Positions 12,526 to 22,989 of a stretch of DNA of 64,000 nt are shown here, piece by piece. The notes beneath the pieces were generated by a model that worked only from the letters and a program-made list of their open reading frames with translations, did no database searches and was not told where the DNA came from. The stretch covers positions 177,292,010 through 177,356,009 of the forward strand of contig OZ023264.1 of NCBI GenBank assembly GCA_964006375.1, in the 5' to 3' direction. Positions within the stretch are counted from its first letter, which is position 1. Every line of letters starts with the position of its first letter. The position numbers were made by a program, and so were the translations under genes. This DNA is from Tillus elongatus. Taxonomy: Eukaryota > Arthropoda > Insecta > Coleoptera > Cleridae.

Positions 12526-13975
12526 CTGGATCCTTTCTTGGGGACGGGTTGTACTCGAGCAGTTTTCCAGTTACTAGGGAATATGCCTCTATTGTAAGAT
12601 GTCTGAAACAGACGAGTCAGGACAGGAGCAAGTTCTGGTGGGCATTTCTCGAGAACAATTGCTTGGATATCGTCAAGGCCAGAAGCTTTCCTGGTATTAA
12701 GAGAAGAGAGCATCTTTCGTGCCTTTTTAGTTTTGAAAATGGTATCCGTCATTTTATGCGCAACATTGGGTACTGTTGGTGGTTGAACATTTGGAGGTGG
12801 GTTGAGAGTAGAATTGCCGGCGAACAACGCGGCAAAAAGTTCAGCCTTGCCCAGGGCGGTAGAAACAATTTCATCCCCTGAAACAAGAGGTGGGAACGTG
12901 CTCTTGCAGCAATTATTTCCAATAGATTTAGAAAGAGTCCAGAAGGGTTTGCTGTCGTTGGAACTTGAGAGGACTTTGTTTTTGATGTGGTTATTAAACG
13001 TGTGTTTTTGCCTCAGAAAGAATGCGGACATAGCGGTTTCTTACGTCGTTAAATGCTTGACGGTTTTCTTGACTGGGATTGTGTAGAAGCGTTTTGTGAG
13101 CTTTGACCTTTTAAAGTCTGGCCTTGTCACAGGATTTAGAGAACCAGGGATTTTGAGTGGTTGAAGAAGTTTTCTGTGTACGTGGAATAAATAATTCCAT
13201 GCCAGCTTGGATAATTTTGGTGACGTTTTGTGAGATATCAGAGGAAATCATGAGGAATAGTAATCCCGCATTTCGTCCCAGTTCGCGGAGTTGTCGTGCC
13301 AAACGACACGTAGGTGTGATGACTGTGACCTCGGGTTGCATTGCACAGGAAGCAGTGACCATGCCGTGGTCTGAGCGACCAATAGGGGGGGGGTGACTGA
13401 TGTCTTATAGCATTAAGGTTTTGTAGTAAGAAGGAGATCCAATGGATTTGAGCTATGTGTTGGGATGCGAGGAAAGTAAGTAGGTTGCTGAACCATATTG
13501 GCTAAAGAATTGCTGACTGCAAAGGACTCCGCTGCTCTCCCTTGTAGATCGATTTTTGAATATTCTAGCCATTCCTTATTATGGACCTTGAAGTCCCCAA
13601 GAATAGTCACGTCGGGGGAAGGATATTCAGAAATCAGATGGTCGGTTTTTTCAGAAAGGTCGTCGAAGAGCTGGACAAAGTTGTTGTCAGAAGGTGACCG
13701 GTAAATGCAACAGATGAATTTAGTTGCAGTCCTGAGAGAGAGTTTTATCCAAAGTATGTCTTTTCTTCCAGCTTTTAAATTGGGGAGTCTGGTGCAGGGT
13801 ATATCGCTACGGACGTATGCGCACACGCCTCCATGGAATCTAAAGGAAGTAAGGAGCTCATACCCCGGGAAATTAAGGTGATTAGTGGCTGTTTTGGCAC
13901 TGATTTGGGTTTCGGTTAGGAAAAGAAGTTGGGGCCTATTAGCCTGGAGGAATATAAAAGAATAGAATATAAAAC
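12526..13975 (-). mobile_element. Jockey/CR1-type LINE fragment (family B, copy 1): endonuclease + RT start
   Basis: Reading leftwards: endonuclease pieces (LLFLTETQISAKTATNHLNF, DVTILGDFKVHNKEWLEYS), then the RT N-terminal region (RKMLSSLNTRKASGLDDIQA, GIFPSNWKTARVQPVPKKGS) with frameshifts near 13110 and 13400. RT core and 3' end are missing. The left edge abuts the CGCACTTGCTGC terminus of the hairpin/(TA)n family at 12525, so a TE boundary was lost by recombination there. Confidence 0.85.
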
Positions 13976-14082
13976 GGCGCTTGCTCCCTAGAATCTCTTG
14001 TAGTAAAATTAACTAATACACATACATAATTTAATGAAATGTTTTAAAAAATTCCTTTTTATTACAATAATAAAATATCTAC

Positions 14083-14324
14083 TGCAAATACACACCTTCT
14101 GCTGGACTCCAAACTAAAGTAGCTTCCAGTTTGGAATCATCCAGGGAAAAGTCTTTCACCTTAAAATCAGATACTGGAAGTGGGTCTGTTTCATCTGATG
14201 CAGTTCTAAATTTTGAAAATTCCGAATAACCTGCCAGTTTTCCATCTTTGTCTATGGAAAATAAACGCACTTCATATTCTGTATCTGATTCAAGTCCTCC
14301 AAATGTGTATAAATTACATGTTGT
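14083..14324 (-). CDS. torso: torso-like exon 4: FN3-like module end and start of the next
   Basis: Entry is phase 0 after TATTTATAG. The exon encodes LESDTEYEVRLFSIDKDGK, a classic FN3 E-F-G strand pattern, then begins a second module with ATLVWSPAEG. Two donors are possible: GTGTGT after 14096 (phase 1) or GTAGAT after 14083 (phase 2). Only the second matches the phase of the exon at 8645-8575, so it was used for the coordinates. If the first is real, an exon was missed in between. Confidence 0.6.
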
Positions 14325-14683
14325 CTATAAATATAGAAATTAAATTAATTTAAAATATACATATATAAATATATATTAAAACATAAAAAGAGTGGTATAT
14401 GAAACCAAAAGGTAGGTAGGACCTCATCCCTTATTCGTCCTCAAGATGAAAAGTAAGATGACATCTAATATCTTATCTTCATAGAAGTTTATTTATTTCT
14501 TAAAACCCCTTAATAAAGCCTAGTTCATACACTCGCGAATTGCGAAACTGATTCCTATTGGTCCATATTACGATATTATTTGAAATAAGCCAATATCGCT
14601 GCGATTTCGCAATACACTTTTGGCGATTCGCTTTTCGCAAGTGTGTGAACCTAGCTTAAGAATTACTTAGAAATTGAACTTAC

Positions 14684-14823
14684 TGCTTTTGTCAAACGTG
14701 AAAAATTGCCCTTCCTGATATTTAAAAAAAATATGCCACCTTCATTGCTCCATTTTAATGACACCATATCTTCATCTTTGCATAGCACTGTGGGTCCAGA
14801 TAAGAGCTTCAGATCCTGAGTGT
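14684..14823 (-). CDS. torso: torso-like exon 3: first FN3-like module, part
   Basis: This 140-nt exon follows a TTACTTCAAG acceptor and precedes GTAAGTTC. It enters with two bases completing the exon 2 codon and leaves in phase 0. It contains VSLKWSNEGG, like the B-C strands of a fibronectin-III domain, and an NFS glycosylation site. The frame is open only in the phase predicted by exon 2, which supports the join. Confidence 0.6.
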
Positions 14824-14989
14824 CTTGAAGTAAATTTTATAATTATTTTACCAATTTTACTAGTGTTATAAGAGTAAAGCACGATGTTTAAAAAATAAAT
14901 ATCTTATGCAAGGGATGCTGGTTGTACTGGATCTGGATAGTGTGTTAGTAAGAATTAAATTAAAGATCAATATGGCGAAGACAAAAGTA

Positions 14990-15192
14990 AGGATAGACTG
15001 AAATGGATGTAAAGCTAAACGATCGACAAATATTCACGTACCTTGGGACTATTCACGGACGTTGGTAAATGTAGCAAATATCTGAGAAGACAGATTACGA
15101 TGGCAAATCAAACGTTCAAGCAAAGTGCTCTCCTCACTAATAAACATTGTAACTTAGACATTAGAAAAAATATATCAAGTCGTACGTATACT
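14990..15192 (+). mobile_element. RTE-like LINE fragment, left part (split by a jockey element)
   Basis: Residues such as KYLRRQITMANQTFKQSALL and SRTY resemble the post-RT region of RTE/craniofacial-like LINEs. The same element resumes at 16327 (YGAETWTVTKQDMKRIEVFN). The break carries a 12-bp duplication AGTCGTACGTAT on both sides of the intervening jockey element. Confidence 0.65.
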
Positions 15193-16164
15193 GGACTCTT
15201 ATACAAGATCAAGAATCTTCTACTCTTCTACCACAGCTATACTATTTGTTACTAAAATCCTACTTGTCAGATCCTTACTTTTCTGTGAAACACAATGGTG
15301 CCATATCAAGTCTATATCCCATAGAATCTGGCGTACCACAAGGGAGCGTGCTGGGACCACTTCTGTACTTAATCAGCACATCAGATATAGCAGAGTTAGG
15401 TAATACAACACTTGCTACTTTTGCTAATGATATTGAAATACTATCATCGCATCGAAAAGGTGAGATACCTTTACAAAACTTACAACAACACTTGGACGAG
15501 ATCAGTGAATGGTTTAAGAAATGGCGTTTCAGTGTAAATGAAAGCAAATCAGTTCAAGTAACATTTACTAATAAAAATACGACCTGCCCAAGAGTAACTC
15601 TGTTTAACAACCACATACCTGTAAACACTAAAGCAAAATATCTTGGCGTACATCTTGGTCAACGTTTAACATGGAAAAGGCATATACAGCCTAAGAAAGC
15701 ACAAATAAATTTTAAGTTTCGTCAGATGCACTGGCTCCTAGTAAGAAAATTATAGCTCACCATCAGCAACATATTATTGATCTACAAGGCATTTTTAAAA
15801 CCAATCTGAACCTACGGAATCCAGTTTTGGAGAGGCGCTAAACAAACAAATATCCGAATACAAAGGCAGCAATCCAAAATACGTCGCTCAATAGTAAATG
15901 CTCCATGGTACGTTTCCAACCTTACCTTACATCAAGGTCTCAAAATCCTTTTCGTTCATGAAGAAATTCGAAGATACGCCCAAAATTGTCACGCAAAGTT
16001 GCCTGGCCACGAGAATCCCCTCATAGAACAACTCTCTGAAGACCCTTTCTACGAGAGGCGTTTAAGAAGAACCTGGCCAAGAGACCTACTAGATTAACAA
16101 TTCAGTGTTGTCCGAGAGGGAGTGTCGACACTGGTGGGCTTCTCCTCGCACGCTTTGCATTATT

Positions 16165-16253
<89 letters not shown>

Positions 16254-16326
16254 TTATTTTTATTGTAACATATTTACTTATTACTCCTTGTAGGGTAGAT
16301 TGTAAAATTTAATAAAAAAGAAAAAA
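15193..16326 (+). mobile_element. Jockey-type LINE, 5'-truncated, inserted in an RTE-like LINE
   Basis: The RT frame from 15246 has GVPQGSVLGPLLYLISTSDI, a changed catalytic box (FANDIEIL in place of FADDTEIL), KAKYLGVHLGQRLTWKRHIQ, and broken C-terminal text up to ERRLRRTWPRDLL at 16092. The catalytic D to N change and frameshifts make it dead. The 3' UTR contains a (TA)n tract (16168-16250) and ends in an A-rich tail. The 12-bp duplication AGTCGTACGTAT flanks it. Confidence 0.85.
16168..16250. repeat. (TA)n microsatellite in a jockey 3' UTR
   Basis: Unlike most TA tracts here, it belongs to a LINE 3' UTR. Confidence 0.95.
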
Positions 16327-16735
16327 AGTCGTACGTATGGAGTGGGATAGTGTACGGAGCGGAAACCTGGACTGTGACTAAGCAGGACATGAAGAGAATA
16401 GAAGTTTTTAATATGTGGACATGGAGGAAAACAACAAAGACACGATACACCTATAGAAAGACGAATAAAGGGGTGCTAGAAGAGATGACAGAACTAAAAT
16501 GTTTGCTGGGGGAAATTGAAAAGAGGAAGGCAACATTTATTGGCCACATTCTGAGAGATAATAACTTTTTGACAACATTATTTGAAAGATACATACCTGG
16601 AAAAAAGAGAAGAGGTAGGCTAAGAGGAAAACTTTTGGAAAACCAGGCACAACTGATGAAGTGTGGAAGAGAGCTGCTTGAGACAAATAATTATGGTTTC
16701 TATTATGTCACCAGAAGTATTACCTAGCCCTTTGG
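16327..16735 (+). mobile_element. RTE-like LINE fragment, right part
   Basis: An open stretch with YGAETWTVTKQDMKRIEVFN, KRKATFIGHILRDNNFLTTL and GKKRRGRLRGK, the usual C-terminal end of RTE-like insect LINEs. It continues the piece at 14990-15192 after the jockey insertion. The ORF ends near 16725. Confidence 0.75.
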
Positions 16736-18500
16736 TCTGGTCCAAATCGACCGTCCAGGGCTCTTAGAGAAAGCAATATCTATTTGTTATTATCAGCCTT
16801 AGTCTGATGCAAATTAGCTTGAATGCACCTAATTGTGGAGGGCATAGGTTGAGAATGGGAATTGAGGGGAGAAAGGTGCTTAGGTGTAAGGGAATGTCAG
16901 TGGTTTAGCTTCCATGTCAGAACTTCGAGTCCCAATCTTCCCGAAGGAGGGCCTAATTTTAGTAGTCGTTCGAGTCGCGGATTTTTTTCTCACTCGTGTG
17001 CTCCGTTAGGTTCTAGAGGCACGATGTATCCTGCCTCCTCTTTTAGTGGGTCCAGTTCTGATGGTTGGTTTACCCCTCCCAGAGAGTTTATCGGGATAAT
17101 ATGTTCCTCCCGCACACCCGAAAAGGCCTGCTCAAGTTCTCGTACTGGTGGTAGTGGCTGTGGTTTATGTTCAGCCGCAGAACCCATGACTTTTGATCGG
17201 AATAGTACTTGCACACAATAAGTCAAGTTATGGTATAAAGTTGATACCTTCAAACGTGGTCACAGATATTTCGTCGATTGAAAATCTCCACATTCGAGCC
17301 GATGGACTCGCATCTCCTCGATGTAGAATAGTTCACTCTCGAGTGTTCACGCCATCGTTCATGTTTCTAATTCTTTACATGCCTGGACGTTAGTCGTGAA
17401 CCAACGTCGTCCGGAATGTACTGCTTTGTGAGATATTGTCCTTGCACAAGGCACAAGCCTGAGATACGCCCATTTCCATGGCTAGAGCTCGCCAACTGTC
17501 CGCTTCAGCGGGAGAGAACTGTACTCGTCGGCGCAAGAGATAAGGAGCCAACTGGGTTGATGGGCACCGTTCTATGAAACCTTGTCTTTGGGCCTTTCTC
17601 TGAGATATCCTCTTCTAGAGCTTCCAGTATTGATCTCTGTAGAAGTATCAGTTATTCGCTATCCAGTGCAGAGGTGGGATTCTCAGAGTGGATAATACTC
17701 ACTCTGACCCCTCCGGCTACTGCGCGGAATGTTGGCTTGGCGGGGGTTTTGAGACCCAGTTTTGAAGTGTACTGTTTTCAGAGCAGAGTCGTTTGTTCAT
17801 TACGTAACTCACAGTCGAGGTATAAGACTCTTTGGGTTGTTTTATCGCCCGCTTAGAGTTTCAAACCTCTTCCTGAGACTGTTTGGACTCGACTTTCGTT
17901 AGCGTTTGATTCAAGGCGGTTGTATAAGGAACTCCTCTCTTGAGTAATAGACTTAACTGTCTCCTTGCGGGTTTAGTCAGTCATATTTCGTTTGACTACT
18001 CTTGCGACTGGTAACGGGTGATTTAAGAAGCTGCCGCTTCTCATCGGTGCGCAGAGGTTTGGTGGTTAGTGTGGCGTTCGCAGCCCCCATCTCTACCTCC
18101 ATTGGTTGTCCAGTTGCCTGGAGATCGAGAGTTTTACCCATCTCTTTGGGGTTTATGTAGGGACGCTGTCATAGGTTTTGAATTAACTCCACCATCACGG
18201 AAATTTTCACACCACGGTGGTTTTAAAAACTAAGTCATCTGTTACTGTAGGGACAGGAGATTAAAGCGGTGCCAAGTAGCACGCTTCTCAAAATTCGATC
18301 CATGTGTGCGCAAATAACACTTTAATGTAAAATGTCTACAACAATAATTTAATGAACGCCTATTTGGACGGAGCGAGAAAAAAATCGATTTTCTACTCGT
18401 TTTACACGCAGGAAAAAAAGTTTCATGCTTTCATGCACGAATTCAGAAAAAATTACGTATTTTTTATTATAAACGTATTTCTAAACTTAAACAATAATAT
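16736..18500. other. Unassigned 1.8 kb, torso intron
   Basis: Less AT-rich than the surroundings. The longest minus frame (16990-17253, with PQPLPPVRELEQAFSGVREE) matches nothing I recognise. No terminal repeats, tails or duplications were found. It could be the body of a lost LTR element or another unrecognised element. Confidence 0.5.
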
Positions 18501-18739
18501 AGTACAATAGCGTTTGAAAAGTCTTTCATGGTTACAGATAAGAGTATAATAAGACTCTATAAAGCTGTTTACCGAAAATCGCCTGAATCGCCAAATCAGG
18601 ATTTGGTAACGAAGCTAGACAAACCGGAGCCGAAATCATCCGATCCCTCAAATAATCTTCATGATTTATATGACCTTTATGATTCACATTTCATGGATTT
18701 AGACTTCTTACAATTTTTCCTTCCCAAAATGTACGTTTA

Positions 18740-18855
18740 GATCGGCATCTAGTTGCCTGTCTGTCGTTTTATAGTCGCTTAGAACTTTCTTATCTTCTAA
18801 GCTAGGGGGGGGGGTCATGACCCCAATGATACCACCACCCCTGAATCCGCCACTG
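18740..18855 (-). mobile_element. hAT-like terminal fragment inserted in a mariner transposase
   Basis: On the minus strand CAGTGGCGGATTCAGGGG followed by a C-run (18796-18810 seen as G's on the plus strand) is the usual hAT end with a poly-G/C block. The other end was not located, so its length is uncertain. Confidence 0.5.
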
Positions 18856-19119
18856 TGCGGATTCTCTTCCATACTTAACAAAATGTTCAGCTTATGAGCT
18901 TCACACAACTTTGGATTGTCCAGGTTTTGGAATATTTTCAACACCATCAGTTTTTCTAAATTTATACTCAATCTGACTGACTGTGGATTGTCTAATGGGG
19001 CGATCTGGATATTTTGCATTGGACAAATCGCATGATACTTCCCGCTGAGTTTTAGTCTTATCCCTGCATCCGATGAGAACTGGCATTTCAATCCTTTGTG
19101 TGGAAGTTAAATGTGCCAT
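18856..19119 (-). pseudogene. Mariner-type transposase N-terminus (HTH), interrupted
   Basis: ATG at 19119 opens MAHLTSTQRIEMPVLIGC, followed by QSTVSQIEYKFRKTDGVENI and LLSMEENPHS, a paired HTH region of an insect mariner-like transposase with one frame change. It stops at 18856, where a hAT-like terminus (CAGTGGCGGATTCAG) begins. Confidence 0.7.
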
Positions 19120-19256
19120 AATGCCATAATACTTGAAATACAATAAAACTTTTGTACCGATAACCGATAATGCGTTAAAAGTCGATATTAAACTAAACAC
19201 TTAATAATTATTTACCTGCACGTGATGTGTAGAAAACATCATAGGCATCATAAAAT

Positions 19257-19410
19257 AAGTGATCATAGAGTACTAAGCGAGTCAGCAGTAAGTGTTGGTG
19301 TATAAGAAGCGATCATAGAAGGCGAATAGTGGAATATAGTTCTATGGACATTTAGTAATAGAGAGAAATATTTTAGTTGATGTGCTTATGGTGTTGGAAA
19401 ATGGAACTAT
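19257..19410 (+). repeat. Decayed LTR fragment related to the Gypsy-type element
   Basis: GTGATCATAGAGTACTAAGC, CAGTAAGTGTTGGTGTATAA and TATAGTTCTATGGACATTTA repeat the middle of the LTRs at 20285 and 22012, in the same order and orientation but more diverged. It is a remnant of an older copy. Confidence 0.75.
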
Positions 19411-19626
19411 GAAGTCCAGTTTGGCTGGCATTTGATCTCAACAGATCAAAACGTTTGGCGAGTGACTCCAATGAAATAATTTCCAGGATCTTCAAGTGGC
19501 TGACCATGTCTCCTGGTTTGAATTTGCCTGCTTAGAATAGACTTAAGGCACTTAGTGCTGCTTCCCACGTATCTGCAGTGGAGTAATATTCAGCATTGCC
19601 TATATTGAAGCTGTAGGGCATGATGC

Positions 19627-20220
19627 GAGAGATAGATAGATACTTTATTCGCTCCCCATAATACACAATCAAGTGCATAGAGCACGTCACAGTAAAAAAA
19701 AACACACAAAAAAACCCGAAAACACCACAACAGGCCACAAATGAGTACATAATCAACAAATCATTCCACTAATAAAATATTAAAATCTAAACTTTAAGCG
19801 AGAAAATTAAGTCACAAAACATCTAAAAACTACAAAAACTATCGCATACATAATATACTCTTAAATAAAAGCAAATAAAAATACAAGGTCTATATAACCA
19901 TATATGCAAAAATCAAACGCAAAAACAGCAGACAACACAAAGCAAGTCCAAAAAAACAACATAACCTGCCGCAGCAAATATCGCTCCCAAAACTACAGTC
20001 TATAGAAACTCTTTTACATCGTAAAAAACTGACTCGCACAGGAACTTTTTGAGTCTAATATTAAACTGTTTTCGTGGTAGTCGTCTCAAATTGACAGGCA
20101 ACTTATTAAATACTCTTAGCGAGTTTACGACAACACTTCTATGCACCATTGTACTAGTTGCTTGTAGTAACGTATACTGTTCATAGCTCCTGTTATTCTA
20201 AAACAGATCAGCCTCTGCAA
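19627..20220 (-). mobile_element. LINE 3' end (C-terminal tail of RT protein)
   Basis: On the minus strand from about 20175 the translation VVVNSLRVFNKLPVNLRRL and KKFLCESVFYDVKEFL followed by a stop matches the C-terminal tail seen in many insect LINE proteins. The 3' UTR runs to an (ATCT)n-like tail at 19627-19645. Only this end is present. It lies between a decayed LTR fragment and the Gypsy-type element. Confidence 0.6.
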
Positions 20221-20284
20221 TGTTTGCAGAATATAGTACTTCCAGCGCTATCACATAGTCTTTAAAAATATCGCAACTAGGTAT

Positions 20285-20658
20285 TGTCACAGCGAACACT
20301 CTGGAATGACATTTGTAGAATAGACCAGAAGTGACAGGTGTAGAATAGTGTAGAACTTCTAGAATCTCTATAGACAAATATAAATAGACGAGCGGTGCGC
20401 AAAGTAAGTTAGTTCAGTATTGAATAAGGTGGTGTGAAAGTGATCATAGAGTATAAAGCGAGTTAACAGTAAGTGTTGGTCTATAGGAAGCGATCATAAA
20501 ATGCGATAGTGAAATATAGTTCTATGGACATTTAATAACAGAGAAGAGATATATTTTAGTTGACACTGGTGTTGGAAAATAGTTGGTAATAATAAATTAG
20601 TAGTTTGGAAAGCTATGTTTTGTTAGTAAACAAATCCAGAAGCCCGTAGAACGTAACA
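20285..20658 (+). repeat. Left LTR of the Gypsy-type element
   Basis: 374 bp starting TGTCACAGCGAACACTCTGG and ending CGTAGAACGTAACA. It differs from the right LTR mainly by a few substitutions and one short duplicated GTGTAGAATA unit that only the right copy carries. Confidence 0.93.
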
Positions 20659-20828
20659 ACTGGTGTCAGAAGTGGAATTTTCAAGCTGCTAGCAGAAATA
20701 TATTCCAGAATATTCGTTGAACAACGTGAAAATTTCTAGGATCTCTGGAAGATCAGTGCCAGCGGTAAGTCATAACTGGGTGTGTACTTGAAACAGAATA
20801 AACTGTTTACCAGCTTTGAGTACATCTA

Positions 20829-21300
20829 TGCCTAAGACACGTAGCGCAACAGCTAAAATGGACGCCCAGCTATTGGAATTGATTACAGAAATGAAAGAAG
20901 GGGCCAGAAAAAGAGATGAAGAAGCCAAAGAAGAAATGAGAAAAGAGATGAACAGGCCAGAAAAAGAGACGAAATAGCCAAAAAAGAAATGAGAAAAAGA
21001 GACGAAGAGACAAGAGAGGAAATGAAAAAAATGAACGAAGAAGCTAAATTAGCACGAGAAGAAGCCAGAAAAAGAGATGAAGAAGCAAGAAAAAGAGACG
21101 AAGAAGCGAAAAAAGAAATGATAAAGAGAGGCGAAGAGGCCAAAGAAGAAATGAGAAAAAGAGATGAAGAGGTCAGAAGAAGAGACGAAGAAACCAAAGA
21201 AGAAATGAGAAAAAGAGATGAAGAGGCCAGAAGTGTTTGCGGTCCCGAATCAAGCGGCCACCACCGTCGCGGAAGTCTTAGTGAATATGTTTTTCTGTAG
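20829..21300 (+). pseudogene. Gag-like coiled-coil ORF of the Gypsy-type element, broken
   Basis: An ATG at 20829 (MPKTRSATAKMDAQLLELIT) opens a frame that soon stops (near 20975); the frame shift then continues as a highly repetitive charged coiled coil made of RKRDEEA / EEMRKRDE units (about 8-9 units). The repeat units are imperfect and probably vary by slippage. It runs into the integrase segment at about 21232, where the internal deletion joined gag to pol. Confidence 0.75.
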
Positions 21301-22000
21301 ATTTGGCGCACCACTAGAGCTCCATTCTGACAAAGGACGCAACTTCGAGTCGGCTGTATTCCAGAAGGTTTGTGAGCTTATGGGAACCAGGAAAACGAGA
21401 ACTACACCCATGCACCCTCAATCTGACAAAATAGTGGAAAGATTCAATGCTACTTTGGAGTCCCACTTAAGGATATTTGTCAATGAACACCAAACGGATT
21501 GGGACCGGCACATTCCACTCTTTCTACTGGCATACCGCTCGGCTGTACATGAGACTACCGAACATACACCAGCCAGCGTGGTTTTTGGGCGAGAGTTAAG
21601 ACTTCCTCCTGATCTCGTATTTGGAAAACCCACAGATGCTCCACGGTCAACTGATGAATACATAAAAGATTTGGAAAGAAGAATAGAAGCCATCCACTCT
21701 GCTGTCAGAATGCATATACGAGTAGAAAGCGACCGCATGAAGACCCGTTATGACGTGCGAGCTAATTCAGCTGGTTTTAAAGAAGGAGATCGTGTGTGGT
21801 TCTACAATCCAGTACGACGCCAGGGACGGTCACCGAAACTACAGAAATTATGGGAAGGTCCTTATAAGGTGGTCAAAAGGGTCAATGACGTTGTCTATCG
21901 CATTCAGAGGAGCCCGACGAGCAAGATGAAGGTGGTCCATATGCACAGACTTACGCCATACCAAGAAATGTCAGAATTCGATCGGGACGATCGAATATAA
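21230..22000 (+). pseudogene. Gypsy-type integrase C-terminal part
   Basis: An open frame with the end of the integrase core (ELHSDKGRNFES, HPQSDKIVERFN, HTPASVVFGRELRLPPDLVF) and the C-terminal chromatin/LTR-binding part (FKEGDRVWFYNP, KLQKLWEGPYKVVKRVNDVV). The HHCC finger and the first catalytic Asp are absent because of the deletion. The stop lies just before the polypurine tract. It encodes no working integrase. Confidence 0.9.
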
Positions 22001-22011
22001 GAGGGGGGCGG

Positions 22012-22393
22012 TGTCACAGCGAACACTCTGGAATGACATTTTTAGAATAGACCACAAGTGACAGGTGTAGAGTAGTGTAGAATAGTGTAGAACGTCTAGA
22101 ATCTCTATAGACATATAAATAGACGAGCGGTGCGCAGAGTAAGTTAGTTCAGTATTGAATAAGGTGGTGTGAAAGTGATTATAGAGTATAAAGCGAGTTA
22201 ACAGTAAGTGTTGGTCTATAGGAAGCGATCATAGAAGGTGATAGTGAAATATAGTTATATGGACATTTAATAATAGAGAAGAGATATATTTTAGTTGACA
22301 CTGGTGTTGGAAAATAGTTGGTAATAATAAATTAGTAGTTTTGAAAACTGTGTTTTGTTAGTAAACAAATCCAGAACCCCGTAGAACGTAACA
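22012..22393 (+). repeat. Right LTR of the Gypsy-type element
   Basis: 382 bp with the same ends as the left LTR. It is preceded by a polypurine tract and followed by the GTAT duplication. Confidence 0.93.
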
Positions 22394-22499
22394 GTATATA
22401 GAAATATCAACAGTCAGAGCTTTTCTTCATGGAATACACAGCTCGTCAGGTCGATACCTACAACTTTTAACAGATTATGAAAATTATTTAGGTACTCAC

Positions 22500-22560
22500 C
22501 TGTGATATTAAAATTTTGCACATTGCATTTGCACTCTAAATTCTCACATTCCGTTTCTGT
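22500..22560 (-). CDS. torso: torso-like exon 2: Cys-rich segment
   Basis: A 61-nt exon lies between a CTTTTTTCAG acceptor and a GTGAGT donor. It enters in phase 0 and leaves in phase 1. It encodes TETECENLECKCNVQNFNI, with four Cys in 12 residues and a possible N-glycosylation site (NIT). It continues the Cys-rich N-terminus of exon 1. It was missed by ORF length filters because it is only 20 codons. Confidence 0.6.
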
Positions 22561-22989
22561 CTGAAAAAAGAAAAATAAATAAATAAAACTTGCATATTGA
22601 ATAATATGGGCAAATAATCCTTCCGATATCTATATTTCTAATTCTCATACGCTTTGTGACACAAGTTGAACAATTATAAACGGAAATTAATTCTCTATTC
22701 GGTGTTATATTTTTTCCCCATTTTGTTCAATAGTGCTCGACAAAATGAAGGTTTTTCGAAAACCAACGAATAATAAGCGGCAATTAAGCCTGCTAAATTT
22801 ATTTAACAAATACTGAATCATATTTCAAAAGCAAATAAGCAAATAAATTTAAAATAAATGTGCTCGAAATGAGTTCCATTTTGATAGACACATTCTCGTA
22901 GCATATTATTAATTACTAGGTATATCAGCTATTTCTTGGTGAATTTATTCCGTCAGACAGTCTAAATTGTTTCGCCTGTTTTTGTAAAT

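Larger units (their letters stand above)
20285..22393 (+). mobile_element. Gypsy-type LTR retrotransposon, internally deleted
   Basis: Two close LTRs (20285-20658 and 22012-22393, TGTCAC...TAACA) are flanked by the 4-bp duplication GTAT (20281-20284 and 22394-22397). A possible primer-binding region, TGGTGTCAGAAGTGG, follows the left LTR, and a purine tract GAGGGGGGCGG precedes the right one. Only 1.35 kb lies inside: the start of a gag-like coiled-coil gene fused to the integrase end. Protease, RT and RNase H are missing. LTR similarity is high, so the insertion is fairly recent. It is in the torso intron in antisense orientation. Confidence 0.93.

Noticed and set aside
18528..18740. Plus-strand 70-codon ORF with LHDLYDLYDSH
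   Set aside because: No recognisable family, no splice signals, adjacent to TE remnants; likely chance.
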